Below are positions 1 through 8,473 of a stretch of DNA of 64,000 bases, piece by piece. Each line of letters begins with the position of its first letter. Positions within the stretch are counted from its first letter, which is position 1. Under the pieces are notes generated by a model. That model was given only the letters and a program-made list of their open reading frames with translations, had not been told where the DNA came from and searched no databases. Source of the stretch: Chitinophaga polysaccharea (lineage in GTDB: Bacteria > Bacteroidota > Bacteroidia > Chitinophagales > Chitinophagaceae); NCBI RefSeq assembly GCF_902150045.1, contig NZ_CABFVU010000001.1:3471659-3535658 (forward strand). The letters are read 5' to 3'. A program made the position numbers and the translations under genes.

Positions 1-751
1 AGGCCTTTTTACCATAGAGCACGCCGGTACCGGTAGGACCATAAATTTTATGGCCGGAGAAGGCCAGGAAATCTACATCCAGCGCCTGTACATCGATGCT
101 GATATGCTGGATAGCCTGTGCAGCATCGAGCAGTACCGGGATATTGCGTGCATGCGCCAGTGTTATGATATCCTGTACCGGGTTAATGGTTCCCATGGTA
201 TTGGAAACATATGTAACGGCTACTATTTTCACGGAGTCGTCCAGCAGGGCTTTGTAAGCATCCATGAGGAGTTCGCCGCGATCGTTGATAGGAATTACTT
301 TCAGTTTGGCGCCGGTTTCTTCGCAGGCAATTTGCCAGGGCACTATATTACTATGGTGCTCCATGGCGGAAATGATCACGCTGTCGCCTTCCTTGAGGAA
401 ACGGCGGCTGAAGGTATTGGCCACCAGGTTGATGCCGGCGGTGGTGCCTGCAGTGAAGATCACTTCATGGGGATCGGCGGCATTGATATAGCCTGCAATG
501 GTGATGCGGGCTTTTTCGTATGCGTTGGTAGCTACCTGGCTCAGGTGATGTACACCCCGGTGCACATTGCTGTTATATTCTTCGTAATAGCGGGCTTCCG
601 CGTTTATTACGACCTGTGGTTTCTGCGTGGTAGCCCCGTTATCGAAGTATACCAGCGGTTTACCATGTACCTGTTGCTGCAGGATAGGAAAATCCTTTCT
701 GATCTGCTTTACATCCAGGCCTTCGGTGACTATGTTAGCAATATGTTCCAT
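1..751 (-). CDS. sufS: Cysteine desulfurase SufS, C-terminus beyond window edge
   Basis: PLP-dependent cysteine desulfurase that takes sulfur from L-cysteine for Fe-S cluster assembly in the cytosol. Translating leftward from ATG at 751 gives MEHIANIVTEGLDV, then YFDNGATTQKP, NVHRGVHHLS, MEHHSNIVPWQ, DAAQAIQH and SGHKIYGPTG. The last contains the PLP-binding lysine of class-V aminotransferases. About 250 of the usual ~405 residues lie in the window; the catalytic-cysteine region is cut off. The start lies 7 bp beyond the sufD stop, so it is the last visible gene of the suf operon. Confidence 0.96.
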   Translation of the reverse strand, partial: MEHIANIVTEGLDVKQIRKDFPILQQQVHGKPLVYFDNGATTQKPQVVINAEARYYEEYNSNVHRGVHHLSQVATNAYEKARITIAGYINAADPHEVIFTAGTTAGINLVANTFSRRFLKEGDSVIISAMEHHSNIVPWQIACEETGAKLKVIPINDRGELLMDAYKALLDDSVKIVAVTYVSNTMGTINPVQDIITLAHARNIPVLLDAAQAIQHISIDVQALDVDFLAFSGHKIYGPTGTGVLYGKKA

Positions 752-758
752 CGTTAAT

Positions 759-2078
759 TTAGTTATTCATGATCTCCGCAATCTGCGTCTGTAGGAAATG
801 TTGCAGGGCAGGCACCTTCACAGCATCTGTGATATCGTGGGAGAAGGCGTTTACCATCAGTGCTTTTGCCGCATCTTCACCAATACCGCGAGAGCGGAGG
901 TAGAACATGGACTCCTCGCTGAACTGACCGGCAGTAAAACCGTGGCTGCACTTTACATCGTCGGCATAAATTTCCAGCTGTGGCTGGGAGTTGATGTCCG
1001 CTTTGGTACCGAGCAGGAGGTTATTGTTCTGCTGGAAAGCATTTGTTTTCTGTGCTTCCTGGTGTACAAGGATCTTGCCGGTAAATACGCCGTTGGCGTT
1101 ATCGAGCAGTACGCCTTTGTACAGTTCGTTGCTGTTGCAATCGGGCATGATGTGATCCATAAAGGTATGGTTATCTACATGCTGGTGTTTGCTGGCAATA
1201 TAGAGGCCGTTCAGGTTAGTTTCGGTATGACTGCCATTAAGCGCCACGCTCAGGTTATTACGGGTGAACGGGGTACCGGGCAGGGTGAAATTAAAATGAT
1301 GGTAACGGCTGTCTTTATGTTGTTGTGCAGCGGTGGTATGTACTTCACGGAAGCTTTCGGCGCCCTGTTGTACATTATAGTGCCACAGTTCTGCGTTTTC
1401 CATTACCACGGTTTCCAGTACGCTGTTCGCAAATGCGATGGTATTGGTTTCCGGGTGTATGGAAGTTTCGATAATGGTAGCGGCAGCGTTCCTGTTCAGT
1501 ACCCACAGGTGGCGGGGCTGAATGAACGCATGCGCTGTACAGGAGTAAACGTGTACTACATGTATGGGTTTATCAATCACGGTGTTGGCTGCCAGTTCAA
1601 TATACAGGCCATCTGCAAAGAGGGCAGTATTCAGTTGCGCCATTGATTCGGCTGCCAGGTGCTGCTGTTCGTTGAAATAAGCAGCGAAACCGGGTGCGGT
1701 AGTGTGGGCGCTCATTGCGCCAACAGTGATGCCTTTACCTTGCGGCAGTGTAGATTGTTCTGCCTGGAGATGGCCGTTTACCAGCACAATGCGGTAGCAG
1801 TCCAGTTCAGGAATGGCAGTACTGTTCACCACATCTTCCGGTACACAGGAAGCGGTAGAGAGCAGTTCATATGGAAACTCTTTCAGGTAGCGCTGAATAT
1901 TCGTGTAGCGCCATGCTTCCGTTTTCAACGTAGGAAGGCCTATCGTTGAAAAACGCTCAAGCGCTTTGCGGCGGACATCCTGCAATGTATCTGTAGCGAG
2001 GGAGGGAACCTGCGCCGACAGTGCATTTACATCTTCAGTTAACGCCTGGTAAAATGGCAATATCATATCGCTTGTCAT
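759..2078 (-). CDS. sufD: Fe-S cluster assembly protein SufD
   Basis: Scaffold subunit of the SufBC2D complex that builds Fe-S clusters. The 439-residue length is normal for SufD. The N-terminal helical part is variable; the C-terminal half carries the SufBD beta-helix signature, including DDVKCSHGFTAGQF near residue 375 and YLRSRGIGEDAA. Conserved Cys and His residues of SufD lie in the KCSHG motif. The gene sits between sufC (8 bp upstream) and sufS (7 bp downstream), which fixes it as SufD rather than SufB. Confidence 0.96.
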   Translation of the reverse strand: MTSDMILPFYQALTEDVNALSAQVPSLATDTLQDVRRKALERFSTIGLPTLKTEAWRYTNIQRYLKEFPYELLSTASCVPEDVVNSTAIPELDCYRIVLVNGHLQAEQSTLPQGKGITVGAMSAHTTAPGFAAYFNEQQHLAAESMAQLNTALFADGLYIELAANTVIDKPIHVVHVYSCTAHAFIQPRHLWVLNRNAAATIIETSIHPETNTIAFANSVLETVVMENAELWHYNVQQGAESFREVHTTAAQQHKDSRYHHFNFTLPGTPFTRNNLSVALNGSHTETNLNGLYIASKHQHVDNHTFMDHIMPDCNSNELYKGVLLDNANGVFTGKILVHQEAQKTNAFQQNNNLLLGTKADINSQPQLEIYADDVKCSHGFTAGQFSEESMFYLRSRGIGEDAAKALMVNAFSHDITDAVKVPALQHFLQTQIAEIMNN

Positions 2079-2086
2079 AGTTCTTT

Positions 2087-2851
2087 TTATACAGATTCTT
2101 TCAAATGTAATTCCTCTTTCAGCCAGTCGTATCCTCTTTCTTCAAGTTCCAGTGCCAGCTCTTTGGTACCGGTTTTAATGATACGGCCATTGTATAATAC
2201 ATGTACAAAGTCAGGTATGATATACTCAAGCAGGCGTTGATAGTGGGTAATTACTACGAAGGATTTTTCTGCATCGCGTAATTTGTTCACTCCATTGGAA
2301 ACAATACGCAGTGCATCGATATCCAGTCCGGAATCTGTTTCATCCAGTATAGCCAGCTGAGGGTCCAGCATCGCCAGTTGGAAAATTTCGTTACGTTTCT
2401 TTTCTCCGCCGCTGAATCCTTCGTTGAGGGAACGGTTCATCAGGTTGGAGTGGAAGTCCACCAGCTGTTGTTTTTCTTTGGTCAGCTTCAGGAACTCCCT
2501 TGCTTCGAGGGCGGGAAGGCCTTTGTACGCCCTGATTTCATTCAGTGCTGTTTTGAGGAAGTTGAGATTAGAAACACCTGGTATTTCAACAGGGTATTGA
2601 AAAGCGAGGAAAACACCTTCACGGGCGCGGTCTTCCGGAGCCATATCCAGCAGATTTTTGCCATTGAACCAAACTTCTCCTTCGGTAACCGTGTAGTTAT
2701 CACGTCCGGCGAGAACAGAAGCCAGTGAGCTTTTACCGGAACCGTTGGGCCCCATGATAGCATGCATTTCTCCTTTGTTTATTTCGAGATTAATGCCTTT
2801 CAGAATTTTTTTCCCTTCTACTTCTGCGTGCAGATTTTTGATCGTCAGCAT
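2087..2851 (-). CDS. sufC: Fe-S cluster assembly ATPase SufC
   Basis: ABC-type ATPase that powers the SufBC2D scaffold. Walker A is GPNGSGKSS, the signature loop SGGEKKRNEI and Walker B LAILDETDSGLD. The open frame extends 33 codons further upstream to 2950, but that would overlap the end of sufB by 56 bp. The family begins with MLTIKNLHAEVEGK, so ATG at 2851 is chosen, giving 254 residues, the normal size. It lies between sufB and sufD in one transcription unit. Confidence 0.96.
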   Translation of the reverse strand: MLTIKNLHAEVEGKKILKGINLEINKGEMHAIMGPNGSGKSSLASVLAGRDNYTVTEGEVWFNGKNLLDMAPEDRAREGVFLAFQYPVEIPGVSNLNFLKTALNEIRAYKGLPALEAREFLKLTKEKQQLVDFHSNLMNRSLNEGFSGGEKKRNEIFQLAMLDPQLAILDETDSGLDIDALRIVSNGVNKLRDAEKSFVVITHYQRLLEYIIPDFVHVLYNGRIIKTGTKELALELEERGYDWLKEELHLKESV

Positions 2852-2894
2852 GATTGTTTTATTTCGTTCTGTATGTATTAAGTTGGATAATGAA

Positions 2895-4340
2895 TTATCC
2901 AACACTTCCTTCAAGTGTAATAGATAATAATTTTTGTGCTTCCACTGCAAATTCCATTGGCAGCTGGTTCAGTACTTCCTTCACATAACCGTTTACGATG
3001 AGGGCAACTGCTTTTTCGCTGTCGATGCCCCGCTGGTTCAGGTAGAAGATCTGGTCTTCCCCGATCTTCGAAGTGGTGGCTTCGTGTTCGATCATGGCCG
3101 TTTTGTTCCTTGATTCGATGTATGGGAAGGTGTGTGAACCGCATTGGTTACCGATGAGCAGGGAGTCGCACTGGGTAAAGTTACGTGCATTGTCTGCCCG
3201 GGGCCCTACGGCTACCAGTCCGCGGTAGCTGTTATCACCCCGGCCGGCGGAAATACCTTTGGAGATGATACGGCTTTTGGTGCCTTTACCGATGTGGTGG
3301 ATCTTGGTACCGGTATCAGCGATCTGTTTGTTGCGGACTACTGCTACGGAATAGAATTCCCCTTCTGAGTGATCGCCCTGCAGGATTACGCTGGGGTATT
3401 TCCAGGTAATAGCGGAGCCGGTTTCCACCTGTGTCCAGGAGATCTTGCTGGCAGTGCCTTTGCAGATACCTCTTTTGGTAACGAAGTTATAGATACCGCC
3501 TTTACCGTCTTTATCGCCGGGATACCAGTTTTGTACGGTAGAGTATTTTATTTCAGCCTGTTCCAGGGCTATCAGTTCCACTACTGCCGCATGCAGCTGA
3601 TTTTCATCGCGCATGGGGGCGGTGCAGCCTTCGAGGTAGCTTACGTAACTGTTATCGTCGGCAATGATCAGGGTACGTTCAAACTGGCCGGTGTTCTGGG
3701 CATTGATACGGAAGTAAGTGCTCAGTTCCATCGGGCAGCGTACACCTTTGGGAATGTAAACGAAAGAGCCATCGGAAAATACGGCGGCGTTGAGCGCAGC
3801 GAAGATATTATCTGTGTGAGGTACTACGCTGCCCAGGTATTTCTTTACCAGGTCAGGATGTTCCTGCACGGCTTCACCGAAGGAGCAGAAGATCACGCCC
3901 ATTTCTTTCAGTTTGCCTTTGAAAGTGGTGGCTACAGACACGCTGTCGAAAACGGCATCCACGGCTACGCCGGTAAGTGCTTTCTGTTCATTGAGGGGAA
4001 TACCCAGTTTTTCGAAAGTAGCCAGCAGTTCCGGATCTACTTCGTCCAGGCTGTTGAGCTGTTTTTTCTTACGTGGCGCTGCATAGTAAGAAAGTGCCTG
4101 GAGGTCCAGCTCCGGCATTTCAAAATGCTGCCATTTGGGAAATTCCATTTTCTTAAATGCGGCAAATCCTTTCAGGCGCCATTCCAGTAGCCATTCGGGT
4201 TCATTCTTCTTCGCCGAAATAAAACGGATGATATCTTCATTCAGCCCCGGGGGAGCTATATCCATTTCAATATCGGTGCTAAAGCCAAACTCGTATTCCT
4301 TATTGGCTATATCATCAATTATTTCGTTACTGTTGATCAT
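2895..4340 (-). CDS. sufB: Fe-S cluster assembly protein SufB
   Basis: Core scaffold of the SUF machinery, on which nascent Fe-S clusters form. The 481-residue length matches SufB (about 470-480). Visible family motifs are [58 protein letters not shown] and [18 protein letters not shown]. It lies 13 bp downstream of the A-type carrier gene and 43 bp upstream of sufC, consistent with a single operon. Confidence 0.97.
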   Translation of the reverse strand: MINSNEIIDDIANKEYEFGFSTDIEMDIAPPGLNEDIIRFISAKKNEPEWLLEWRLKGFAAFKKMEFPKWQHFEMPELDLQALSYYAAPRKKKQLNSLDEVDPELLATFEKLGIPLNEQKALTGVAVDAVFDSVSVATTFKGKLKEMGVIFCSFGEAVQEHPDLVKKYLGSVVPHTDNIFAALNAAVFSDGSFVYIPKGVRCPMELSTYFRINAQNTGQFERTLIIADDNSYVSYLEGCTAPMRDENQLHAAVVELIALEQAEIKYSTVQNWYPGDKDGKGGIYNFVTKRGICKGTASKISWTQVETGSAITWKYPSVILQGDHSEGEFYSVAVVRNKQIADTGTKIHHIGKGTKSRIISKGISAGRGDNSYRGLVAVGPRADNARNFTQCDSLLIGNQCGSHTFPYIESRNKTAMIEHEATTSKIGEDQIFYLNQRGIDSEKAVALIVNGYVKEVLNQLPMEFAVEAQKLLSITLEGSVG

Positions 4341-4353
4341 ACAAGTTTAATAT

Positions 4354-4680
4354 TTAAACCGCAAAGCTCTCGCCGCAGCTACAGGTTCTGGTTGCATTTG
4401 GATTGTTAAAGTAGAGGCCTTTTCCGTTAAGTCCGTCTGAATAGTCCAGCTCCGTACCATACAGGTAAAGGAGACTTTTCATCTGTACCACTACTTTTAC
4501 GCCTTTATCTTCAAAAACCTGGTCGCCTTCTTCTTCGGTTGCTTCAAATTTCAACACATATTCAAGACCTGAGCATCCACCACCTTTTACGCCTACACGT
4601 ACAAAGGTGCCTGGCGCATGATGTTCTTTTTCCATCAGCGCTTTGATATATTCTCCTGCTTTTTCTGAAACGGTTATCAT
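4354..4680 (-). CDS. A-type iron-sulfur carrier protein (HesB/IscA/SufA family)
   Basis: Small carrier that accepts Fe-S clusters from the SufB scaffold and passes them to apoproteins. Of 108 residues, the three cluster-binding cysteines of the family are present: Cys36 in GGGCSGLEY and Cys100/Cys102 in TCSCGESFAV. Its position directly ahead of sufB suggests the SufA role, but sequence alone does not separate SufA from IscA or ErpA. Confidence 0.93.
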   Translation of the reverse strand: MITVSEKAGEYIKALMEKEHHAPGTFVRVGVKGGGCSGLEYVLKFEATEEEGDQVFEDKGVKVVVQMKSLLYLYGTELDYSDGLNGKGLYFNNPNATRTCSCGESFAV

Positions 4681-4734
4681 ACTCAGAATTTGTTTTTATT
4701 AGCTATTTACCGGTTTCCCGGCCTTCCTTATCTT

Positions 4735-5304
4735 TTATCCTTCAATACCAGCTACTACATGCGATTTGGCCGCACACAGCAACTGTACCATCATATCCAG
4801 TTTATTTTTATAGAACTCGGTGATCCCGCGGGTTGCCGGGTCATACAGGTTGTCTTTCAAAATCGGCAGGGAGTATGGCAACACCCACGCTCTCAACGCC
4901 TTAGCCACTGCATCCATTGCGTTTATACCCTGCATGGCCTGGGTGCCGTCTGCCCAGGACAGCAAAGCTACAACCTTTCCGGTTAAATAAGGACGCTGGT
5001 TCTTGCTTGTCATTTCCAGCCAGTCCAGGCAATTTTTCATGGCGCCCGTCATGCTGCCATGATATAATGGAGTCATCCAGATATGCAGGTCAGCCTTGCA
5101 AAAGGCTTTACACATGGCATCTACCGCTGGTGGCTTCAATCCTGCTTCTGCCTGGGAGAAAAATGGGATCTGGGTGTTACCAAGACTAAAGATCTCTGGG
5201 GAAAATCCGTTCTCTTTCAACCTTTCCGTCAGGTATGCCGCCAACTGGTTGGAAGTGGCATAAGGACGGTCATCTATTGCACCATTAAATATCAGGACGT
5301 TCAT
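4735..5304 (-). CDS. NAD(P)H-dependent FMN reductase, flavodoxin fold
   Basis: Probable flavodoxin-like oxidoreductase that reduces FMN or a flavin-dependent substrate with NAD(P)H. The 189 residues show the family motif TPLYHGSMTGAMKNCLDW around residues 77-94 and a short N-terminal strand MNVLIFNGAIDDR preceding the FMN phosphate-binding loop. It is the first gene of the leftward suf unit, with 54 bp to the A-type carrier gene, and a good promoter lies about 100 bp upstream. Supply of electrons for cluster assembly is an attractive inference from position, not something the sequence proves. Confidence 0.87.
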   Translation of the reverse strand: MNVLIFNGAIDDRPYATSNQLAAYLTERLKENGFSPEIFSLGNTQIPFFSQAEAGLKPPAVDAMCKAFCKADLHIWMTPLYHGSMTGAMKNCLDWLEMTSKNQRPYLTGKVVALLSWADGTQAMQGINAMDAVAKALRAWVLPYSLPILKDNLYDPATRGITEFYKNKLDMMVQLLCAAKSHVVAGIEG

Positions 5305-5404
5305 TAATATTTAACATTTAGAGATTAAAATGATTATGAGATTAAATTTTGATGAAGGATCTCATAAACTCACCAAAATCCCAAAATCTTTTTTTTAGCT
5401 TTCA

Positions 5405-5434
5405 CAAAAATACCGATATTTGAGAATAAAACAA
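5405..5434 (-). promoter_or_regulatory. Promoter of the suf operon
   Basis: Reading leftward, TTG (5434-5432), a 19-nt spacer and TATTTTTG (5412-5405) match the Bacteroidota -33 TTG / -7 TAnnTTTG consensus. Transcription would begin near 5398, leaving a leader of about 95 nt before the FMN reductase. The site lies just upstream of the divergent SufR-like gene, so that regulator could act on both genes from here (inference). Confidence 0.5.
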
Positions 5435-5442
5435 GTAAGAAC

Positions 5443-6093
5443 TTGGAAAATTATCCAATACGAACCAAGAATGCTGCCGACCGGTTTTTGACCTTGCTCA
5501 AGACCCGGGGGCCCCTGCCTGCAGCAGAACTGGCCAATGAATTGGGTATTACCGGAGAGGGCGCCCGTCTTCAACTGCTAAAGCTGGCAGAAGAGGGACT
5601 GGTGCAGTCGGAAAGTGCTTCCAAAGGCGTAGGACGCCCTGTTTTAATATGGAGCCTTACCCCGCTGGGTAATGCCCGCTTCCCGGATACCCATACCGAA
5701 CTCACCCTTCAGATCATTCAAACCATTAAGAATGTATTAGGTAAGGAAGCGCTCGATAACGTGGTAAACGCCAGGGAAAAAAGCCAGCTCGAGAAATACA
5801 GTAGCGCCCTCGAAGGCGTTAACGGCCTGGAAAACCGGCTCACTTCGTTTGCTGCCATCCGTTCCGGCGAAGGCTACCTCGCCGAATGGAAAAAAGAAGG
5901 CGATACCTATTACTTTATAGAAAATCACTGTCCCATTTGCTGTGCCGCCACAGAATGCGACAATATCTGCACTTCAGAGATGCGGACCTTTGTCAGCATA
6001 CTCGGCGAAAAAATGAATGTATCCCGTATGGAGCATATCATCAATGGCGCCCGCCGTTGCGTGTATAAAATTGAAGCTGCGGATGTTGTCTGA
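5443..6093 (+). CDS. SufR-like transcriptional regulator with C-terminal cysteine cluster
   Basis: Likely Fe-S-sensing repressor of the divergent suf operon. Residues 10-75 form a winged helix-turn-helix (LPAAELANELGITGEGARLQ, then the wing KGVGRPVLIW). The C-terminal half has Cys163, 166, 167, 172, 176 and 206, in HCPICCAATECDNIC and ARRCVYKI. This resembles the cluster-binding region of SufR-type regulators. The start is TTG at 5443: the only nearby ATG is out of frame, and the family N-terminus is complete with this start. The name follows domain pattern plus divergent placement; cluster binding is inferred. Confidence 0.85.
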   Translation: MENYPIRTKNAADRFLTLLKTRGPLPAAELANELGITGEGARLQLLKLAEEGLVQSESASKGVGRPVLIWSLTPLGNARFPDTHTELTLQIIQTIKNVLGKEALDNVVNAREKSQLEKYSSALEGVNGLENRLTSFAAIRSGEGYLAEWKKEGDTYYFIENHCPICCAATECDNICTSEMRTFVSILGEKMNVSRMEHIINGARRCVYKIEAADVV

Positions 6094-6109
6094 CTCAGAC
6101 AACATCCGC
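6079..6109. terminator. Bidirectional terminator between convergent genes
   Basis: A perfect 15-bp inverted repeat (GCGGATGTTGTCTGA, one-base centre, then its complement) lies between the SufR-like gene and the EamA gene. The TGA stop of the former forms the end of the left arm, and the EamA stop begins at 6111. T-rich sequence follows on both sides, so the hairpin could stop transcription from both directions. Confidence 0.75.
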
Positions 6110-6110
6110 G

Positions 6111-6527
6111 TTATTTTAAGATGAGCACCAGTGTGCCCGCAATAATAAGCCCAGCACCAATGGCTGTTTTCAGCGTGATGGCTTCGTGCAGGAAAATGGC
6201 TGATAATACAATAGTGAGCGCTACACTGAGTTTATCCACCGGGGCTACCTGCGACACCTGCCCGGCCTGGAGCGCCTTAAAATAAAAAAGCCAGGAGCAG
6301 CCGGTGGCAATACCAGATAATATAAGGAATAACAGCCCGTGCTTTGAAACGGTGCCCACACTTTTATATTCCCCTCCCGCAAACACAATGGCCCAGGCCA
6401 GCACCAGTATCACGAGCGTTCTGATAGCTGTGGCCAGGTTGGAAGGAATATCCGCTACCCCGATCTTGGCAAGGATAGCAGTTAAAGCCGCAAAGAAAGC
6501 GGACAGCAAAGCATAAATCCACCACAT
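6111..6527 (-). CDS. EamA/DMT-superfamily half-transporter
   Basis: Inner-membrane protein of 138 residues with one EamA domain, starting MWWIYALLSAFFAALTAILA and ending with the helix AIGAGLIIAGTLVLIL. Four to five hydrophobic segments are visible. Typical EamA proteins have two such domains (~300 residues), so this single-domain form probably acts as a dimer. The substrate cannot be read from sequence. Confidence 0.85.
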   Translation of the reverse strand: MWWIYALLSAFFAALTAILAKIGVADIPSNLATAIRTLVILVLAWAIVFAGGEYKSVGTVSKHGLLFLILSGIATGCSWLFYFKALQAGQVSQVAPVDKLSVALTIVLSAIFLHEAITLKTAIGAGLIIAGTLVLILK

Positions 6528-6584
6528 ATTTTCCTGGTTTAGGTCCGAAGTTATTTCTCAAAACTGTAGAAATATTGTAGTGCC

Positions 6585-7079
6585 TCAGATCTTTCTTCCT
6601 AAAATTTTCAAACTTCTTTCCACACCATCCAGCACCGCTATTTCCGGCAGGTGCGCCCATTCTTCAAAGCCCATCTTCATAAACAGTTTCAGACTGGGGA
6701 CGTTGTGCGCAAAGATGAAACCCAGCAATGTTTGTACACCAAATTCGGGTCCTATGCTAATGGCATATTGCAGTATTTCCTTTCCAAACCCTTTGCCCCT
6801 GGCACTTTCATCGAGATAGATACTTATTTCTACGGTGCCGTTGTAGGCAGGGCGGCCGTAAAAAGACTGGAAGCTCATCCATCCCACATTGCTGCCGTTA
6901 GTGTCAATCATCCACAGGGGGCGACGGATACTGTCGTGCGCATGAAACCAGGCCAGGCGGCTTTCAACGGTTACCGGTGAGGTATCGGCAGTCACCATCC
7001 TGCTGGCAATGGTAGTGTTATAAATTTCAACGATCCTTGGCAGGTCGGCTTCCGTAGCATGCCGGAATTGTAAGCTCAT
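6585..7079 (-). CDS. GNAT N-acetyltransferase, phosphinothricin-acetyltransferase-like
   Basis: Acetyl-CoA-dependent acetyltransferase of 164 residues. The N-terminal pattern RHATEADLPRIVEIYNTTI, the FYGRPAYNGTVEISIYL strand region and the acetyl-CoA loop ARGKGFGKEIL match the Pat/Bar-type GNAT subgroup. The substrate is unknown. It lies 12 bp downstream of a second, distantly related GNAT gene on the same strand. Confidence 0.85.
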   Translation of the reverse strand: MSLQFRHATEADLPRIVEIYNTTIASRMVTADTSPVTVESRLAWFHAHDSIRRPLWMIDTNGSNVGWMSFQSFYGRPAYNGTVEISIYLDESARGKGFGKEILQYAISIGPEFGVQTLLGFIFAHNVPSLKLFMKMGFEEWAHLPEIAVLDGVERSLKILGRKI

Positions 7080-7091
7080 AGTATATAATAA

Positions 7092-7646
7092 TTAAAAGAT
7101 GGATTCACGTGTGTGCTCGCTCCTTAAAAGACTGTAAAGCTCCGCGTTTACAAATTTTCCTTTCTCAAAAAAGGCATGCCTCAGAAAACCTTCGTAACGG
7201 AATCCGAGCCTGGTCAGCAGCTTGGACGACGCGATGTTTTCGGGATCCACAAAAGCTTCTATGCGGTTAAACTGCAGCTCTTCATAGCCATAGGTGAGCA
7301 TAACGCTTACCGCCTCTTTCATAATGCCCTTTCCCCAGTAGAAGGGCCGCAGGTCGTAACCAATCTCGGCTTTGAAATGTGTTTTACTGATCTTATGATA
7401 CCCGCAGGTACCTATCAATTCATCCCTCCCGGCCAGTGTAATGGCCCATCGCATGCCTTCTTCCTTTTCCAGGCTCTGGTGAAAGAACTGAATGATCTGG
7501 GTGGCTTCACTGATATTGGTGAAGGAATCAATATCCATATATTTTGTGACCGCATCATCCGAGAAGTGGCTGAACAGTGCGGCAGTGTCTTTGTCTTCTA
7601 TAGGTCGCAACACCAGGTCGCCGGTACTTAAAACAGGTAAATGCAT
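7092..7646 (-). CDS. GNAT N-acetyltransferase, RimJ/RimL-like
   Basis: Acetyltransferase of 184 residues resembling ribosomal-protein alanine acetyltransferases. Visible are the beta1 segment TGDLVLRPIEDKDTAALFSH, the acetyl-CoA loop YWGKGIMKEAV and the terminal motif NIASSKLLTRLGFRYEGFLR. It probably heads a two-gene unit with the GNAT gene just downstream. Ribosomal modification is only one possibility for this family. Confidence 0.87.
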   Translation of the reverse strand: MHLPVLSTGDLVLRPIEDKDTAALFSHFSDDAVTKYMDIDSFTNISEATQIIQFFHQSLEKEEGMRWAITLAGRDELIGTCGYHKISKTHFKAEIGYDLRPFYWGKGIMKEAVSVMLTYGYEELQFNRIEAFVDPENIASSKLLTRLGFRYEGFLRHAFFEKGKFVNAELYSLLRSEHTRESIF

Positions 7647-7753
7647 GATCTGGTTGCCGGTTTAGATGAACGCAAAGCTAACAGATATTGATAAATTGTC
7701 CATGGGAACATTGATTTTAATCCCGCTTTAATGCCCGCCCGGGTAAACAATCC

Positions 7754-7761
7754 TACTTTTG
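7754..7761 (+). promoter_or_regulatory. -7 promoter element of the metal-responsive operon
   Basis: TACTTTTG fits the Bacteroidota -7 consensus TAnnTTTG and lies 28 nt ahead of the response-regulator start. No clear TTTG is found at the usual spacing; TTTA at 7727-7730 is the nearest candidate. Confidence 0.35.
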
Positions 7762-7789
7762 CAGGGGTTATTGCTTATAATTTTTTGAT

Positions 7790-8470
7790 ATGAAAATACT
7801 GGTTATAGAAGATGAAGTTAAAGTGGGGGCTTTTATTAAAAGGGGGCTGGAAGAGCATCACCACCAGGTGGATGTGTATACAGATGGCATTGGGGGTCAG
7901 CAGGCAGCCCTGGAGCAGGACTACGACCTGATTTTACTGGACCTGATGTTGCCGGGCATCAACGGTACTACCGTTTGCAGGAACCTGCGCGCACTGGATA
8001 TTGCTGTGCCTATATTAATGCTTACTGCGCTGAATGCTACGCAGGATATTGTAGAAGGGCTGAATGCCGGCGCGGATGATTACCTGGCCAAGCCTTTTCA
8101 TTTCTCTGAGCTGATAGCCCGTATCAATGCGTTGTCGAGGAGGAAAAGCCATTTCCACCAGGAACAGGCGGTGCTTACCTTTGCAGATCTGCAGCTGAAT
8201 ACCCACACTAAAACTGCCAGCCGAGAAGGACAGGAAATTGTGCTCACTGCAAAAGAGTACGCACTGTTGGAATTGTTGCTCCGCAATACCGGTAAGGTGC
8301 TTTCCCGGGCGCTTATTTCTGAAGCCGTATGGGGGCTGGAGTTCGACACAGGTACCAACACTATTGATGTATACGTTAATTATCTCCGGAATAAAATAGA
8401 AAAGGGCTTTACCGGCGAAAAGCTGATCCATACGGTAGTAGGGATGGGTTATGTGATGAAACAGAAATAG
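7790..8470 (+). CDS. OmpR/CusR-type response regulator
   Basis: DNA-binding response regulator of 226 residues. The receiver domain (1-115) has the acidic pair ED at 7-8, phospho-acceptor Asp51 in LILLDLMLPG and Lys101 in LAKPF. The C-terminal winged helix (about 130-226) carries the OmpR-type EYALLELLLRNTGKVLSR and TNTIDVYVNYLRNKI. It is followed after 3 bp by its sensor kinase and then by a metal-efflux RND operon, so it probably controls that operon in response to metal. Confidence 0.93.
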   Translation: MKILVIEDEVKVGAFIKRGLEEHHHQVDVYTDGIGGQQAALEQDYDLILLDLMLPGINGTTVCRNLRALDIAVPILMLTALNATQDIVEGLNAGADDYLAKPFHFSELIARINALSRRKSHFHQEQAVLTFADLQLNTHTKTASREGQEIVLTAKEYALLELLLRNTGKVLSRALISEAVWGLEFDTGTNTIDVYVNYLRNKIEKGFTGEKLIHTVVGMGYVMKQK

Positions 8471-8473
8471 CTT

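Noticed and set aside
798..1646. Long open frame antisense to sufD (282 codons) and similar long frames opposite sufB and sufS
   Set aside because: They lie on the non-coding strand of clear suf genes, have no family features, and follow from codon bias of the real genes.
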